The notes: a model not told the origin generated them from the sequence alone. A DNA stretch of 64,000 nucleotides from DATFVA01 sp963747755 (GCA_963747755.1 CAVVGK010000014.1:1240001-1304000), one strand, 5' to 3'. Positions 46,301-56,098 are shown, counted from the stretch's first letter. Translations and numbers: made by a program.

Positions 46301-46678
46301 TCAGAATAAGGGAGCTATCTTATTCAAAAGCCCCGTTATTGATTTTGATTCAGAAGGTTTCAGATGACTGTTTGCCAGTTTTTCTAATTCCATACCATTA
46401 CCTATTTGCTTTATAGGTCTGGCAGCATAGATGTTCGTTACAAAATTAATTTTATCCCTTAGTGTACTGAATGAAAGAGAAATTGTATCTCCGCTCGTCC
46501 GATGAATAATTTTGACTGTATAATCTTCCCTTACATCTTCGATATCCCATTCGCTAGAAAAGACAGCATAGTTTACAGAGGAAGAATGATGGTCGAGACC
46601 ATACTGCGGATCAATGTAAAGTTTGTTCTTAAATGTATTAAGGTTCACGTTGCTTTTGTATAATTCTTCTGTTTTCAT
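46301..46678 (-). CDS. Hypothetical protein
   Basis: About 125 aa, no signal peptide or membrane helix. The open frame extends upstream to 46801, but the ATG at 46678 lies four bases after a perfect GGAGG, so it is the start. The sequence (YTVKIIHRTSGDTISLSFST, then IGNGMELEKLANSHLK) has mixed alpha/beta character and matches no family I recognise. It is divergent from a methyltransferase gene across 269 bp that hold a CRP/FNR-like palindrome. Confidence 0.65.
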   Translation of the reverse strand: MKTEELYKSNVNLNTFKNKLYIDPQYGLDHHSSSVNYAVFSSEWDIEDVREDYTVKIIHRTSGDTISLSFSTLRDKINFVTNIYAARPIKQIGNGMELEKLANSHLKPSESKSITGLLNKIAPLF

Positions 46679-46822
46679 TTTACCTCCATGATTGCCGCGA
46701 TAGAAACAAGCTATATGCCAGAATCTTAATTTATTGCAGTTCAAAGGCTTAGCAAAAAATTGGAAAAATGACTCTGAAATAATTTGAGATTTAATTCTCA
46801 AAATGTGAAATGGAGCTTTTAT

Positions 46823-46841
46823 ATGTGACGATTCATCACAT
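46823..46841. promoter_or_regulatory. CRP/FNR-like palindrome in a divergent promoter region
   Basis: ATGTGA-N7-TCACAT is a perfect 6+6 inverted repeat. It resembles the CRP/FNR family half-site TGTGA but with a spacer one base longer than the usual six. A second palindrome, GACA-AAAA-TGTC, lies at 46858-46869. Both sit between the divergent genes starting at 46678 and 46948, where an operator could act on either. Confidence 0.4.
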
Positions 46842-46947
46842 TTTTCGATCTCTATACGACAAAAATGTCATATGGTTTTAACGGCAAATTTTAGATAATT
46901 TGGGGATAATTTTTATTAAATATTATAAAGGGAGATACGGGAAACGT

Positions 46948-47571
46948 ATGAATAATCCATGGATAGACATTGACTTATCAGATTATGTTAATCATATGAG
47001 CAGCCCTGAAGTTGGTCAATATCAAATGATAAATGAATGCTTCAAAACGGTTCTGGAGAAAATTAAACCACGGCGGATTTTCGTCCCGGGTTGCACAATC
47101 GGCAACGGATTTGAATATATTAATTGGCAAAGGGTTGAGAAGGTAACTGCGCTTGATATCAACCCTGATTTCCTTAAAGTACTTCAAGAAAGATTTTCTG
47201 CACAGGAAAAGCTTGAGATTATCGCCGGGGATTTTAACTTGTTTAAGGGAAATAATCGTGTGTATGATCTTATTTTTTCAGCACTGATATTTGAATATAT
47301 CGACATTAAGTCTGCACTTTGTAAATTCAGAGGAATGATGAACAAATCATCCGTTCTTTTTGCAATCATACAACTGCCGGATATTAACCAGTCAAAGGTT
47401 TCAAAGACCAAGTATAAATCTCTCGAAAAACTCGGTCCTTATATTACACTTATGTCACCGGAAGAATTTATTAAAGAAATAGATGAGGCCGGACTAAAAA
47501 TTAGCGCAAGCACCAAAAGAACTTTAAAAAATGGGAAGTCATTCCTTCTTACAGAATCGATTAAAAAATAA
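46948..47571 (+). CDS. Class I SAM-dependent methyltransferase
   Basis: About 207 aa with the Rossmann-like methyltransferase fold. RIFVPGCTIGNGFEYI is the motif I SAM loop (PGCTIGNG in place of the commoner GxGxG), KVTALDINPDFLKVL is motif II with the acidic residue, and YDLIFSALIFEYIDI is motif IV. The frame is open from 46900, but the ATG at 46948 begins the fold cleanly and follows GGGAAAC. It is followed 15 bp later by the DUF3788 gene. The substrate is unknown. Confidence 0.82.
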   Translation: MNNPWIDIDLSDYVNHMSSPEVGQYQMINECFKTVLEKIKPRRIFVPGCTIGNGFEYINWQRVEKVTALDINPDFLKVLQERFSAQEKLEIIAGDFNLFKGNNRVYDLIFSALIFEYIDIKSALCKFRGMMNKSSVLFAIIQLPDINQSKVSKTKYKSLEKLGPYITLMSPEEFIKEIDEAGLKISASTKRTLKNGKSFLLTESIKK

Positions 47572-47586
47572 TCCTGGGGTTAAGAT

Positions 47587-48000
47587 ATGGAACAGCCTGT
47601 ATTAACCAATCCTGAAACATTCCCGGATGATAAGTTAATTTTTGAACATATCGGAAATTCCAGGAAACTTTGGATAAGTATGTTTAAATACATTGATGAA
47701 TCTCATCCTGAATTGAACAGAAATTGGAAATATTATAATAACGAGAAAAGCTGGCTGATGAAAGTAACTCTGAAATCAAAAACAATATTTTGGTTATCAA
47801 TCATCAAAGGTGCGTTTAGAACAACTTTTTACTTCACAGATAAAGCCGGCATGATGATATCCGGCAGTACAATAGATAAAGAGTTGAAAGAACAGTTTAA
47901 CAGTAAATCCGGTCTCCGCGGTGTGACAATTGTTTTCCGGAACAGTAAGGACATAGATTCATTGAAAGAATTAATAATGATTAAACTAAGCCTCAAGTAA
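47587..48000 (+). CDS. DUF3788 family protein
   Basis: A 137-aa cytoplasmic protein. WKYYNNEKSWLMKVTLKSKTIFW and the following FRTTFYFTDKAG match the core of DUF3788, a family of small proteins of unknown role that resemble DUF1801-type uptake or binding folds. Co-directional with the methyltransferase gene (15 bp gap), so the two may form an operon. Confidence 0.75.
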   Translation: MEQPVLTNPETFPDDKLIFEHIGNSRKLWISMFKYIDESHPELNRNWKYYNNEKSWLMKVTLKSKTIFWLSIIKGAFRTTFYFTDKAGMMISGSTIDKELKEQFNSKSGLRGVTIVFRNSKDIDSLKELIMIKLSLK

Positions 48001-48190
48001 TAAATCTAAGACCCTCCTTTCCCGGGATAAGCATCGAATAATTTTGAAAAGCTTTGGAAATTCTAAGCGATCAGGATTATGAATGACTATCGGAAAAATC
48101 ACTCCTCAAGGATTTTTTTCTCCTAAATCCTTTAAATTTCAGATTAAATAAAATAAATTGAAATTTGTTTTGTAAAACCTTGAGAAGATT

Positions 48191-48661
48191 ATGCAGTTAC
48201 GTAGTGCGGGATTATTAATGTTTCATAAATCCCCGGACGGATTAAAAGTGTTTCTTGTCCATCCCGGGGGACCCTATTTCTCAAAGAAAGATGAAGGTTA
48301 CTGGGGGATACCAAAGGGTCTGATCGAAGCGCATGAAGAGATCCTGCAAACGGCAATTCGTGAATTCGAAGAGGAAACCGGGATCCAATCAAAGGGCATA
48401 TATATCCCCCTCGGTACTACCATTCAGCGCAATAATAAAATTGTCCATGCGTGGGCATTCGAATCTGATAATTCGGAACAACTCGATATTGTATGTAATA
48501 CTTTTGAAATGGAATGGCCTCCCAATTCAGGAAAAAGACAAAAATTTCCTGAGGTAGACAGGGGAGTATTTTTCAGCATTGATGATGCAAGAAAGAAAAT
48601 TTACTCTGCACAACAGGTTTTTATTGACCGGCTGCTGCAGTATCTTAACCTAAAAGAATAA
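48191..48661 (+). CDS. NUDIX hydrolase
   Basis: A 156-aa pyrophosphohydrolase. The NUDIX box GX5EX7REX2EEXGI is complete (GLIEAHEEILQTAIREFEEE, then TGI), and the protein begins SAGLLMFHKSPDGLKVFLVHPGG, close to the diadenosine-polyphosphate/NUDIX subgroup found beside other housekeeping hydrolases. Substrate not deducible. It lies 16 bp before the isoaspartyl peptidase gene. Confidence 0.9.
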   Translation: MQLRSAGLLMFHKSPDGLKVFLVHPGGPYFSKKDEGYWGIPKGLIEAHEEILQTAIREFEEETGIQSKGIYIPLGTTIQRNNKIVHAWAFESDNSEQLDIVCNTFEMEWPPNSGKRQKFPEVDRGVFFSIDDARKKIYSAQQVFIDRLLQYLNLKE

Positions 48662-48677
48662 AACCCAGGGTCTGAAT

Positions 48678-49637
48678 ATGAAATACTTTACTAAACTGAT
48701 TTCGCTTTTTCTTTTCATGTTTTTCATTTCGGTGATATCTATCGCTCAGGATAAAGGAAAATATACCATTGTGATCCATGGTGGTGCAGGAACTTTCGAT
48801 AAATCATTTAATGACTCATTGAAAGATGAGTATATGCACTCATTGAAAGAAGCCCTCTCAATAGGACAAAACATCCTTGTGAACGGCGGGACCTCTTTGG
48901 ATGCAGTCGAGAAGGTTGTTAATTATCTTGAGAATGATCCTAAATTTAATGCCGGTAAAGGAGCTGTATTTACTTCCGAAGGCACACATGAACTTGATGC
49001 TTCTATTATGAATGGCTCCGACCTTTCCTGCGGTGCTGTAGCCGGTGTTAAACATATTAAAAACCCGATATCTCTTGCCAGGCTTGTAATGGAGAAGACG
49101 AGGCACGTGCTTCTGTGCGGAAAGGGTGCAGACGATTTCGGAAAAGAGATGAGTGTAGATTACGTCGACAACAATTATTTTGATACGCCGAAGAGGCTTG
49201 AACAATACGAAAAGATAAAAGGATCCAAAAACGGTACGGTCGGCTGCGTTGCACTGGACACGCATGGTAACCTTGCTGCAGCAACTTCTACGGGTGGAAC
49301 CGGTTATAAGATGCCGGGACGGGTGGGTGACTCACCCATTATCGGTGCCGGAACTTATGCAGATAATAATACCTGCGCTGTCTCCTGCACAGGTGAAGGA
49401 GAACTATTTATAAAAAATGATATAGCGTTTAATCTTAATGCCCTTATGGCATATAAGAATATGCCGCTTAAAGATGCTGCTGATGAATTGATATACAAAA
49501 AGCTAAACGAAAATACCGGTGGATTAATTTCTGTAGATAATAACGGTAATTTTGCTATGCCATTTAATACTACCGGGATGCTGAGAGGTGTTGCCAATTC
49601 TGAAGGACTTTTTGAAGTGGAAGTGTGGAAAAAGTAA
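48678..49637 (+). CDS. Exported isoaspartyl peptidase / L-asparaginase (Ntn-hydrolase)
   Basis: Plant-type asparaginase that self-cleaves to expose a catalytic Thr. The signal peptide runs to about residue 24 (ISIAQD). The N-terminal IHGGAGTF binds substrate; the cleavage site is NGTVGCVALD, where Thr becomes the nucleophile, followed by ATSTGGTGYKMPGRVGDSP. At 319 aa it is complete. Export suggests it acts on isoaspartyl peptides or asparagine outside the cytoplasm. Confidence 0.92.
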   Translation: MKYFTKLISLFLFMFFISVISIAQDKGKYTIVIHGGAGTFDKSFNDSLKDEYMHSLKEALSIGQNILVNGGTSLDAVEKVVNYLENDPKFNAGKGAVFTSEGTHELDASIMNGSDLSCGAVAGVKHIKNPISLARLVMEKTRHVLLCGKGADDFGKEMSVDYVDNNYFDTPKRLEQYEKIKGSKNGTVGCVALDTHGNLAAATSTGGTGYKMPGRVGDSPIIGAGTYADNNTCAVSCTGEGELFIKNDIAFNLNALMAYKNMPLKDAADELIYKKLNENTGGLISVDNNGNFAMPFNTTGMLRGVANSEGLFEVEVWKK

Positions 49638-49698
49638 GATTCAGTTTACCTGTAGAGTAAACTTTGTCATTTTTTGCAAAATCAAATAGAGGATAACT

Positions 49699-50214
49699 AT
49701 GGAATTTCCGAAGCAAGATGAATTTGCAGATTACTATTCTGTATACATAAATCAGATTCCTGATGATGACAGTATAATCAAGGTGCTTGAAGACGGCAGA
49801 GAGAAAATGCAGTCACTCATTAAGTCGATCCCTGAGGAAAAAGGCCATCACTCGTATGCTCCGGGAAAATGGAGTATTAAAGAGGTATTGGGACACATTG
49901 CGGATGTTGAAAGGGTTATGGCATACAGAGCAATGTGCATTGCAAGAGGAGAGAAAAAATCACTCCCCGGATTTGACCAGGATGATTATGTGGCTTCAGC
50001 TGATTTTAATAAACGATCTCTTTCGGATTTTGCAGAAGAACTTCTTCACCTCCGTAATGCAAATATAGCATTATTTAAAAGTCTGACCCGTGAAACTTTA
50101 ATGAGACGGGGTATGGCTAATAATCATGATGTTACGGTCAGGGCATTTATGTTTATTATTGCGGGACATGAACTTCATCATATAAAGGTACTGAAGGAGA
50201 GGTATTTTAGATAA
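49699..50214 (+). CDS. DinB family protein
   Basis: DinB/YfiT-like four-helix bundle, 171 aa, often acting as a metal-dependent thiol transferase or of unknown role. The three metal ligands are suggested by KEVLGHIADVERVM (His) and IIAGHELHHIKVL (two His). The C-terminus overlaps the 3' end of the convergent waaA gene by 8 bp. Substrate unknown. Confidence 0.85.
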   Translation: MEFPKQDEFADYYSVYINQIPDDDSIIKVLEDGREKMQSLIKSIPEEKGHHSYAPGKWSIKEVLGHIADVERVMAYRAMCIARGEKKSLPGFDQDDYVASADFNKRSLSDFAEELLHLRNANIALFKSLTRETLMRRGMANNHDVTVRAFMFIIAGHELHHIKVLKERYFR

Positions 50215-51484
50215 CTTCATGGATCTCCTTAAGTATTTTCTTTGTAGCTCCAAGGTTCTCCCTGACGTATTCTGCAGCAATCTGCCCCTTTAGTTTTCTT
50301 AACCTGTCATCTACAAAACAGGTTCTGAGCTGACGGTATGCTTCTCTCTGATTCTTTATCATAATTCCCCCACCCCGTTTTAACAGCTCCCGCGATTCCT
50401 GCGAATTATCAATCTTTGGCCCGAATAGAACAGGCACACCGTAAACAGCAGCCTCCAGCACATTATGAATATTCTGTTTAAAGCTGCCCCCTACAAAAGC
50501 AAGATCGCTGTATGCGTATAAGGTCAGAAGGATACCAATCGAATCAACAATAATTATTTTTTCATTGTTATACGAGTTCAGATGAGAAAACCTGATGGAG
50601 TTCATAGAGCCTGAAACTTCATTTTCAATTCTTTCGAGGTTTGTAATTGTCGGCTCATGAGGAACAATTATCATTACTATATCGCTTATATATTTTGAAA
50701 GTTTCATAAATGCCGGAAGGATGATATTCTCATCCATATCCCAGGTGCTCCCTGCAACAAATATTTTTTTACCGTTTAATAGGCCCTGTTTGATTATATT
50801 TTTTCCCTTTGCAGCAAGGCTTTTTTCATACACCCTGTCGAACCTGGTATCACCCACGGCTGTCAGTTTCAAATCTTCTATTCTGAAATCCTTAAACCCT
50901 TCGACGTCATCATCTGAAACAGTTAATATCCTTGATACATCACTGAATAGTATTTTATGAAAATTTTTGATCACGGGCAGCTTACGAGGAGAATTCTTTT
51001 TCATTGTAGCATCAACAATGAAGCAGGGAATATTTCTCTTCTTCATAGCCCAGATGTGATTCGGCCATATATCATAACGCATAAGTACTGCAAGGTCAGG
51101 ACGTACGATAGAAATAAATCTTTCCGCGTATGCCCGGCTGTCGAACGGAAGATAAGAAACAAGATCGGCATAAGGGTACTTGCGTGAATTTTCATATCCG
51201 GAAGGCGAAAAGAAAGTTATTAGCACATTAATAGAATTGTCTTTCTTTAGTTCCTGTATAATGGGCTTGGCCTGTTCAAATTCTCCCAGGGAGGAGGAAT
51301 GAAACCAGACAAGTTTTTTGGATTTATTCAGTGAAGCAGCATTGAGTATTAGCTCTTCAAATATCCTTTTTCTTCCCTTTATACCGCGCTTGATTTTGGA
51401 GTTAAATAAGGACCCGAGTTGAAGAAACACATATAACGCTGGGATTATAAGTAGGTTATATAGAAATTTCCAGATTGATTTCAT
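50207..51484 (-). CDS. waaA: Kdo transferase (3-deoxy-D-manno-octulosonic acid transferase)
   Basis: Adds Kdo to lipid A precursor, inner membrane, LPS synthesis. An N-terminal membrane segment (LYNLLIIPALYVFLQLG) precedes the glycosyltransferase-30 domain, with VWFHSSSLGEFEQAKPII, MRYDIWPN and the C-terminal FVGGSFKQNIHNVLEAAVYG. At 425 aa it is full length. It starts in direct contact with the GT9 gene (ATGA type junction), fitting an LPS-core operon. Confidence 0.93.
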   Translation of the reverse strand: MKSIWKFLYNLLIIPALYVFLQLGSLFNSKIKRGIKGRKRIFEELILNAASLNKSKKLVWFHSSSLGEFEQAKPIIQELKKDNSINVLITFFSPSGYENSRKYPYADLVSYLPFDSRAYAERFISIVRPDLAVLMRYDIWPNHIWAMKKRNIPCFIVDATMKKNSPRKLPVIKNFHKILFSDVSRILTVSDDDVEGFKDFRIEDLKLTAVGDTRFDRVYEKSLAAKGKNIIKQGLLNGKKIFVAGSTWDMDENIILPAFMKLSKYISDIVMIIVPHEPTITNLERIENEVSGSMNSIRFSHLNSYNNEKIIIVDSIGILLTLYAYSDLAFVGGSFKQNIHNVLEAAVYGVPVLFGPKIDNSQESRELLKRGGGIMIKNQREAYRQLRTCFVDDRLRKLKGQIAAEYVRENLGATKKILKEIHEVI

Positions 51485-52495
51485 CAGTTTTTTACAAGAG
51501 TCATAAGTGCTTCAAATGCCTCTTCGGGTGTAACTTCAAGCATACACCTGAAATGGCCTTTGGGACATCGTTCCCGTCCTATATGGGAACAAGGCCTGCA
51601 AGTTAGGGAATTGTTCTCTAAAATTAAATTCCTGTTTTTGTAGGGAGTAAATCCAAATTCTTTAACTGTTGAACCGTAAAAAGACAATACCGGTACTTTA
51701 ACTGAACATGCAGTGTGCATCATTCCTGAATCATTACAGGCAATGACCGTACACTCTTTCATATCAGCTGCTGTCTGAAGCAGGTCATTATTATTACAAA
51801 GGTTAATTGACCCATTGATATTTCCGGAGATTTCTTCACAAACGGGTATATCATCTCTGCCGCCAAAAAGAACTATGGCGAATCCTTCCCTGGTAAGCAG
51901 ACTACCAAGCTTTTCGTAATAATCTTTTGGCCACATCTTTGTAAAATGTCTAGACCCCGGAGCAAATCCAATGAGATTATGCTTCCCTCTTAAAACTTCT
52001 GATGGATTATTCCCAGTAAAAAGCTCCGTGCCCTCATCATCAAGTTGAATTCCAGGAATTGCATCTGCATATCTCTCGGGAATCTGTCCGGCACCCTGAA
52101 GCCGGTTAATCTTAAAATTAACAAGAAGAAATTTATCAGCTGTTCTTTTGTCAAAAATGTAGTTTTCCGCCTTAACTGCCTTTCTTATCTCGGCAGAACG
52201 AAAATTGTTCTGAAGATCGATTACCGTATCGTATCTGTTCACCTTTAACTTAGCAATAAGTTCAGAAACCTTATCCTTTTCTTTTTCATATAAGAAAAGC
52301 TTTGAAATATGGGGGTTCAATTTTAGAACATCTTCATATTGGGACTTTAACACAAAATCCAGTTCGAAGTCTCCGAGCTTCTTCTTTTAAAGTTCTGACC
52401 AGAGGTGTTGTAAGGAGAATATCACCCAGAGAGCTTAGCCTTATTATCAATATTTTCTTCCCGGACAAATCCGGTATATTAGTTTTTTTCTTCAT
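51484..52495 (-). pseudogene. GT9 heptosyltransferase-like gene, split by a one-base frameshift
   Basis: Two frames make one glycosyltransferase family 9 protein of about 336 aa. The 5' part has the family start KILIIRLSSLGDILLTTPLV; the larger part has GFAPGSRHFTKMWPKDYY, the sugar-nucleotide region ACNDSGMMHTACSV and LSFYGST. The break is in the run TTTT at 52385-52388 (AAAA on the coding strand): removing one base gives ..RTLKKKLGDFELDFVLKSQ.., as expected. The start ATG at 52495 precedes KKKTNIPD. The enzyme would add heptose or a similar sugar to the LPS core. Sequencing error and genuine inactivation are both possible. Confidence 0.85.
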
Positions 52496-52951
52496 GTGAC
52501 GGGTAAATTTAATCAAAAAGCATTAATACCGCATCTGATTTCCAGGGAATATCCCTCCGATCCCTCAAATAAAAGTTTCTTTACCTCTTATTGTATTTCT
52601 TTATTAAGGTGATTTATTTATGGCTAACCCTATGCAGTCTTCTACGTAGATCTCATTTAGAGCTTCATATAACAATTTTCAGGTTTCAACCAGATTTTTA
52701 ATCTTGAGGTTTCCTGTACATTTAGAGCGTATGAGGGATGTATTAATAAAATGGTGATTAACCGGAGGGGTAAGCTATCTACCTCGGTTTCAGGTTTTAT
52801 TTAATATTGGATATAATTAATTTTTACCATATTTATCCGGCAGGCTTACAAAGGACTATTTTTTTACCTGTTAATGAGAAGACTCGGTTTTTTAATTTGG
52901 GCTTTTTGTCAGTTCTGATTATTTTTGCCTGTCACAAATAGGGAATACAAA
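52496..52951. other. Gene-free gap of about 456 bp
   Basis: AT-rich, divergent promoter region for the GT9 and the small plus-strand gene. It holds an imperfect hairpin near 52760-52787 (ACCGGAGGGGTA / TACCTCGGT), not followed by a T run and not a riboswitch I recognise. No gene seen; the longest ATG frames are under 15 codons. Confidence 0.4.
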
Positions 52952-53218
52952 ATGACAACTTTATCTTCACCGGGAACAAATAAGTTTCCCGATGATTCTG
53001 TTGAAAAACAGGTGTATAATATAGTAGATGGATTGAAAGATTATCTTCCGATCATGAATGACAGGAACCGACTTGGCTTTTGCCTCTATAAATATATGCA
53101 GGGAGACGGCGATTCTCCGGAAGTAATTGTAAAGACCAATAAACTTGTCCTTGAAGGTATTACTCCCGAAGAATTAGCTTCAAAAATCAGTACCGAACTT
53201 GATAAACTAAAAAAATAG
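52952..53218 (+). CDS. Small hypothetical protein
   Basis: About 88 aa, soluble, no signal peptide. The ATG at 52952 follows AGGGA; a TTG at 52925 is in frame but has no ribosome site. The sequence (KQVYNIVDGLKDYLPIMNDRN, EGITPEELASKISTELDKLK) suggests two or three helices, and I recognise no family. It stands alone and converges on fbp. Confidence 0.6.
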   Translation: MTTLSSPGTNKFPDDSVEKQVYNIVDGLKDYLPIMNDRNRLGFCLYKYMQGDGDSPEVIVKTNKLVLEGITPEELASKISTELDKLKK

Positions 53219-53228
53219 CATTTTTACT

Positions 53229-54266
53229 TCACTGAGTTGAAAGTTCCTCTTTTTCTTTCTCCTCTTTTGCCATAAATTCTTCAACCTTTAGAACATCATG
53301 TTCACTTCCTACGAATATCGGTGTTCTCTGATGCAGTTTTTCGGGTACGAGTTCAACTATTCTTGTTTTGCCGTTTGATGCCCGGCCTCCGGCAGCTTCA
53401 ACAATAAATGACATTGGATTGCATTCATAAAGAAGACGAAGCTTTCCGTTAGGGTGCCTCGAATCAGCAGGATACATAAAAATTCCTCCGTAGAGCAGCG
53501 TCCGGTGAATATCGGCTACCATAGAACCAATATATCTCGTGGAGTAGGGTCTTTCAGTTTCTTTTTCATATTCCTGAAGATACTTAATGTATTTCTTCAA
53601 ACCGGGATGCCAGTAGAGATAATTTCCCTCATTTATACTGTATATTTTTCCCTTTTTCGGAATTTTGATATCTTCATGGGAAAGTAGAAACTCTCCGAAA
53701 GAAGGATCGAGTGTGAACCCATGAACACCGTGACCAGCCGTATATACAAGGATAGTGCTTGAACCATACACTATATAACCCGCAGCCACCTGTTTATAGC
53801 CCGGCTGAAGGAGATCTTCAAGCGTTCCTGGTTTTCCCTCAGGAGTAACCCTGCGGTAAATTGAAAAGATTGTACCTATGCTAACATTTGCATCAATATT
53901 TGATGAACCATCCAGCGGATCAAATAATAATACATATTTCCCAAGATCAAATTCATGAGGAATATGCATTATGTCTGCTTCCTCTTCCGAGGCCATTACG
54001 CAGAGATGACCACCGTGATCCATCGCCCTGAAAAGCATATCGTGGGCAAATATATCCAGTTTCTTTACCTGCTCACCGTGAACATTATTATCCCCTGTAA
54101 AACCAAGAATATCAACGAGTCCGGCTTTATTTACTTCAAGAGAAATTACTTTAGCAGCAAGTGAAAGATCGTGCAGAATGTTCGACAATTCTCCTGTTGC
54201 CTCAGGATGTAGTTTCTCCTGATCTATGATAAAGCGGGCCAGCGTCATGAATCTTAATTTTGACAT
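53229..54266 (-). CDS. fbp: Fructose-1,6-bisphosphatase class I
   Basis: Gluconeogenic enzyme, Mg2+-dependent hydrolysis of fructose-1,6-bisphosphate. The metal-binding signature FDPLDGSSNIDANVSIGTIF is complete, as are EEEADI upstream and the substrate loop YIGSMVADIHRTLLYGGIF. At 345 aa plus a Glu/Lys-rich tail it is complete. It starts at ATG 54266 after a 35 bp gap from the ABC gene. Confidence 0.96.
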   Translation of the reverse strand: MSKLRFMTLARFIIDQEKLHPEATGELSNILHDLSLAAKVISLEVNKAGLVDILGFTGDNNVHGEQVKKLDIFAHDMLFRAMDHGGHLCVMASEEEADIMHIPHEFDLGKYVLLFDPLDGSSNIDANVSIGTIFSIYRRVTPEGKPGTLEDLLQPGYKQVAAGYIVYGSSTILVYTAGHGVHGFTLDPSFGEFLLSHEDIKIPKKGKIYSINEGNYLYWHPGLKKYIKYLQEYEKETERPYSTRYIGSMVADIHRTLLYGGIFMYPADSRHPNGKLRLLYECNPMSFIVEAAGGRASNGKTRIVELVPEKLHQRTPIFVGSEHDVLKVEEFMAKEEKEKEELSTQ

Positions 54267-54301
54267 GATGTGACTCTCCCGGTTAATTAATGATGGTAGA
54301 A

Positions 54302-56095
54302 TTAGACAGCTTTAATAATCTCCTGATCTTTATATTGAAGCTGGTATAATTTATAATAAATTCCCCTTTTTGCAAGTAGTTCCTGGTGATTTCCGGTTTC
54401 CCGGATTTCCCCCCTATGCATAACTATAATCTTATCGGCACTCTGGATGGTAGAGAGCCTGTGAGCTATAACAATTGCTGTTCTTCCGACCAGAAGCTTC
54501 TCAATGGCGCGCTGGATTAGTATTTCAGTTTCGGTATCGACGCTTGAAGTCGCTTCATCAAGAACAAGGATCTTAGGATCATATGCCAGAGCTCTTGCAA
54601 AGGAAATAAGCTGTTTTTGCCCCACACTTAGAGTTGAACCTCTTTCCTTTACTTCTTCATCAAACTTCGCAGGGAGCAGGTTTATAAATTTGTCCGCTCC
54701 CACAAGTTCCGCAGCATTCAACACTCTTTCAAAAGGGATCTCCGGGTTATTCATATTTATATTCGATTTTATTGTGCCGGAGAATAGAAAAACATCCTGT
54801 AGAACGATGGAAATATATTTTCTCAGCTCTCTTTTGTCGATGGTGCTGATGTCTAAACCATCCAGCAGTATGGAACCTTTTTGAATGTCATAAAAACGGC
54901 TCAGAATATTTATGATACTTGTTTTCCCGGCGCCTGTGTGACCTACTATTGCAATTGTTTCTCCCGGATTAATTTTAAACGAGATATTCTTCAGTACATA
55001 TTCGTCATCGTTATAGGCAAAACAGACATCCTTAAATTCAATTCCGCCTTTTACTTTATCCGGTTTTATGGGGTTTTCTGGATTCTTTACAAATGTCTGG
55101 TTATCAAGAAGCTTAAATATCCGCTCGGATGAAGCCATTGCAGTCTGCATAATATTGTACTTTTCTGACAGATCTCTTATGGGACGGAAGAACATTTCCG
55201 TAAACTGCAGGAATGCGAAAATAGTACCTATAGTCAGAGTGCTGTGTATTATTTCACCGCCGCCGTACCAGATAATCAGACCAATGGCAATTGAGCTTAA
55301 AATTTCCACTCCCGGGTAGAAGAGCGCATAGTAAAAAACTGATTTAATATTTGCGCCGCGGTAATCGGAATTTATAGAGAGAAACCTTTTAAGCTCGTCT
55401 TTTTCTTTCCTGAAGATCTGCACTACATTCATTCCTGTAACATGTTCCTGCATGTAGGAATTTAGCCTCGCAAGGTGAAGCCTTACATCGCGGTAGCTCT
55501 CCCGGGCTTTCTTCCTGAAAAGAAAAGTGCCGTAAATAAGAACCGGGAAGACGGCTAATGTTACAAGGGAAAGTCTGAAATCCATAGCGAACATAAATAC
55601 CAGGATCCATACAATATTAAAGATATCGCTGAAGATCATAACTATTCCGGATGAGAACAGTTCGCTTAACGCTTCAACGTCGTTAGTTGTCCTTGTTACT
55701 ATCCTTCCTATCGGAGTCCGGTCGAAGAATTTCAGAGCCAGTTTCTGTGTATGCTGAAACAGCTGTGTACGCAGATCATACAGCGTCCTTTGTCCCAGGT
55801 ATTGAGTAAAATAGGTAAGGAAGTATTGGATCACAGCCTGGAAGAGCAGTATTCCGAGAAGAATAAGACTTATAATTATTAATCCATGATAATCCGATTT
55901 GGTTATATAATCGTCAACGGCAACCTTTGTAAGGTAAGGCCGTAAAGGGATTAAGGAAGCCACAACAATATTCATCAGGATGGCAAATATTACATACTTC
56001 CTGTATGGTTTGATGTAACTAAGCAGGCGCTTCATCAGCTTTGAATCGTATGCTTTACCTAAAACTTCTTCTTCACTTTTATAATCATTAGCCAT
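54302..56095 (-). CDS. ABC exporter (MsbA/MDR-like), subunit 2
   Basis: A 597-aa half-transporter with six membrane helices (about 30-310) and a nucleotide-binding domain: Walker A GHTGAGKTS, the signature LSVGQKQ, and Walker B ILVLDEATSSVD. The signature has V in place of the usual G (LSGGQ), so this site may be the degenerate one of a heterodimer. It begins three bases after the stop of the partner gene. Substrate (lipid or drug) unknown. Confidence 0.9.
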   Translation of the reverse strand: MANDYKSEEEVLGKAYDSKLMKRLLSYIKPYRKYVIFAILMNIVVASLIPLRPYLTKVAVDDYITKSDYHGLIIISLILLGILLFQAVIQYFLTYFTQYLGQRTLYDLRTQLFQHTQKLALKFFDRTPIGRIVTRTTNDVEALSELFSSGIVMIFSDIFNIVWILVFMFAMDFRLSLVTLAVFPVLIYGTFLFRKKARESYRDVRLHLARLNSYMQEHVTGMNVVQIFRKEKDELKRFLSINSDYRGANIKSVFYYALFYPGVEILSSIAIGLIIWYGGGEIIHSTLTIGTIFAFLQFTEMFFRPIRDLSEKYNIMQTAMASSERIFKLLDNQTFVKNPENPIKPDKVKGGIEFKDVCFAYNDDEYVLKNISFKINPGETIAIVGHTGAGKTSIINILSRFYDIQKGSILLDGLDISTIDKRELRKYISIVLQDVFLFSGTIKSNINMNNPEIPFERVLNAAELVGADKFINLLPAKFDEEVKERGSTLSVGQKQLISFARALAYDPKILVLDEATSSVDTETEILIQRAIEKLLVGRTAIVIAHRLSTIQSADKIIVMHRGEIRETGNHQELLAKRGIYYKLYQLQYKDQEIIKAV

Positions 56096-56098
56096 AAT

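Noticed and set aside
46900..46947. Longer start of the methyltransferase at 46900
   Set aside because: The extra 16 residues lie before the fold, have no ribosome site, and the ATG at 46948 follows a purine-rich site.
52383..52391. Slippery-looking heptamer TTTAAAA at the GT9 frameshift
   Set aside because: A programmed -1 shift here would enter a frame that stops soon after; the gene needs a +1 shift. It is better explained by an extra base in the run.
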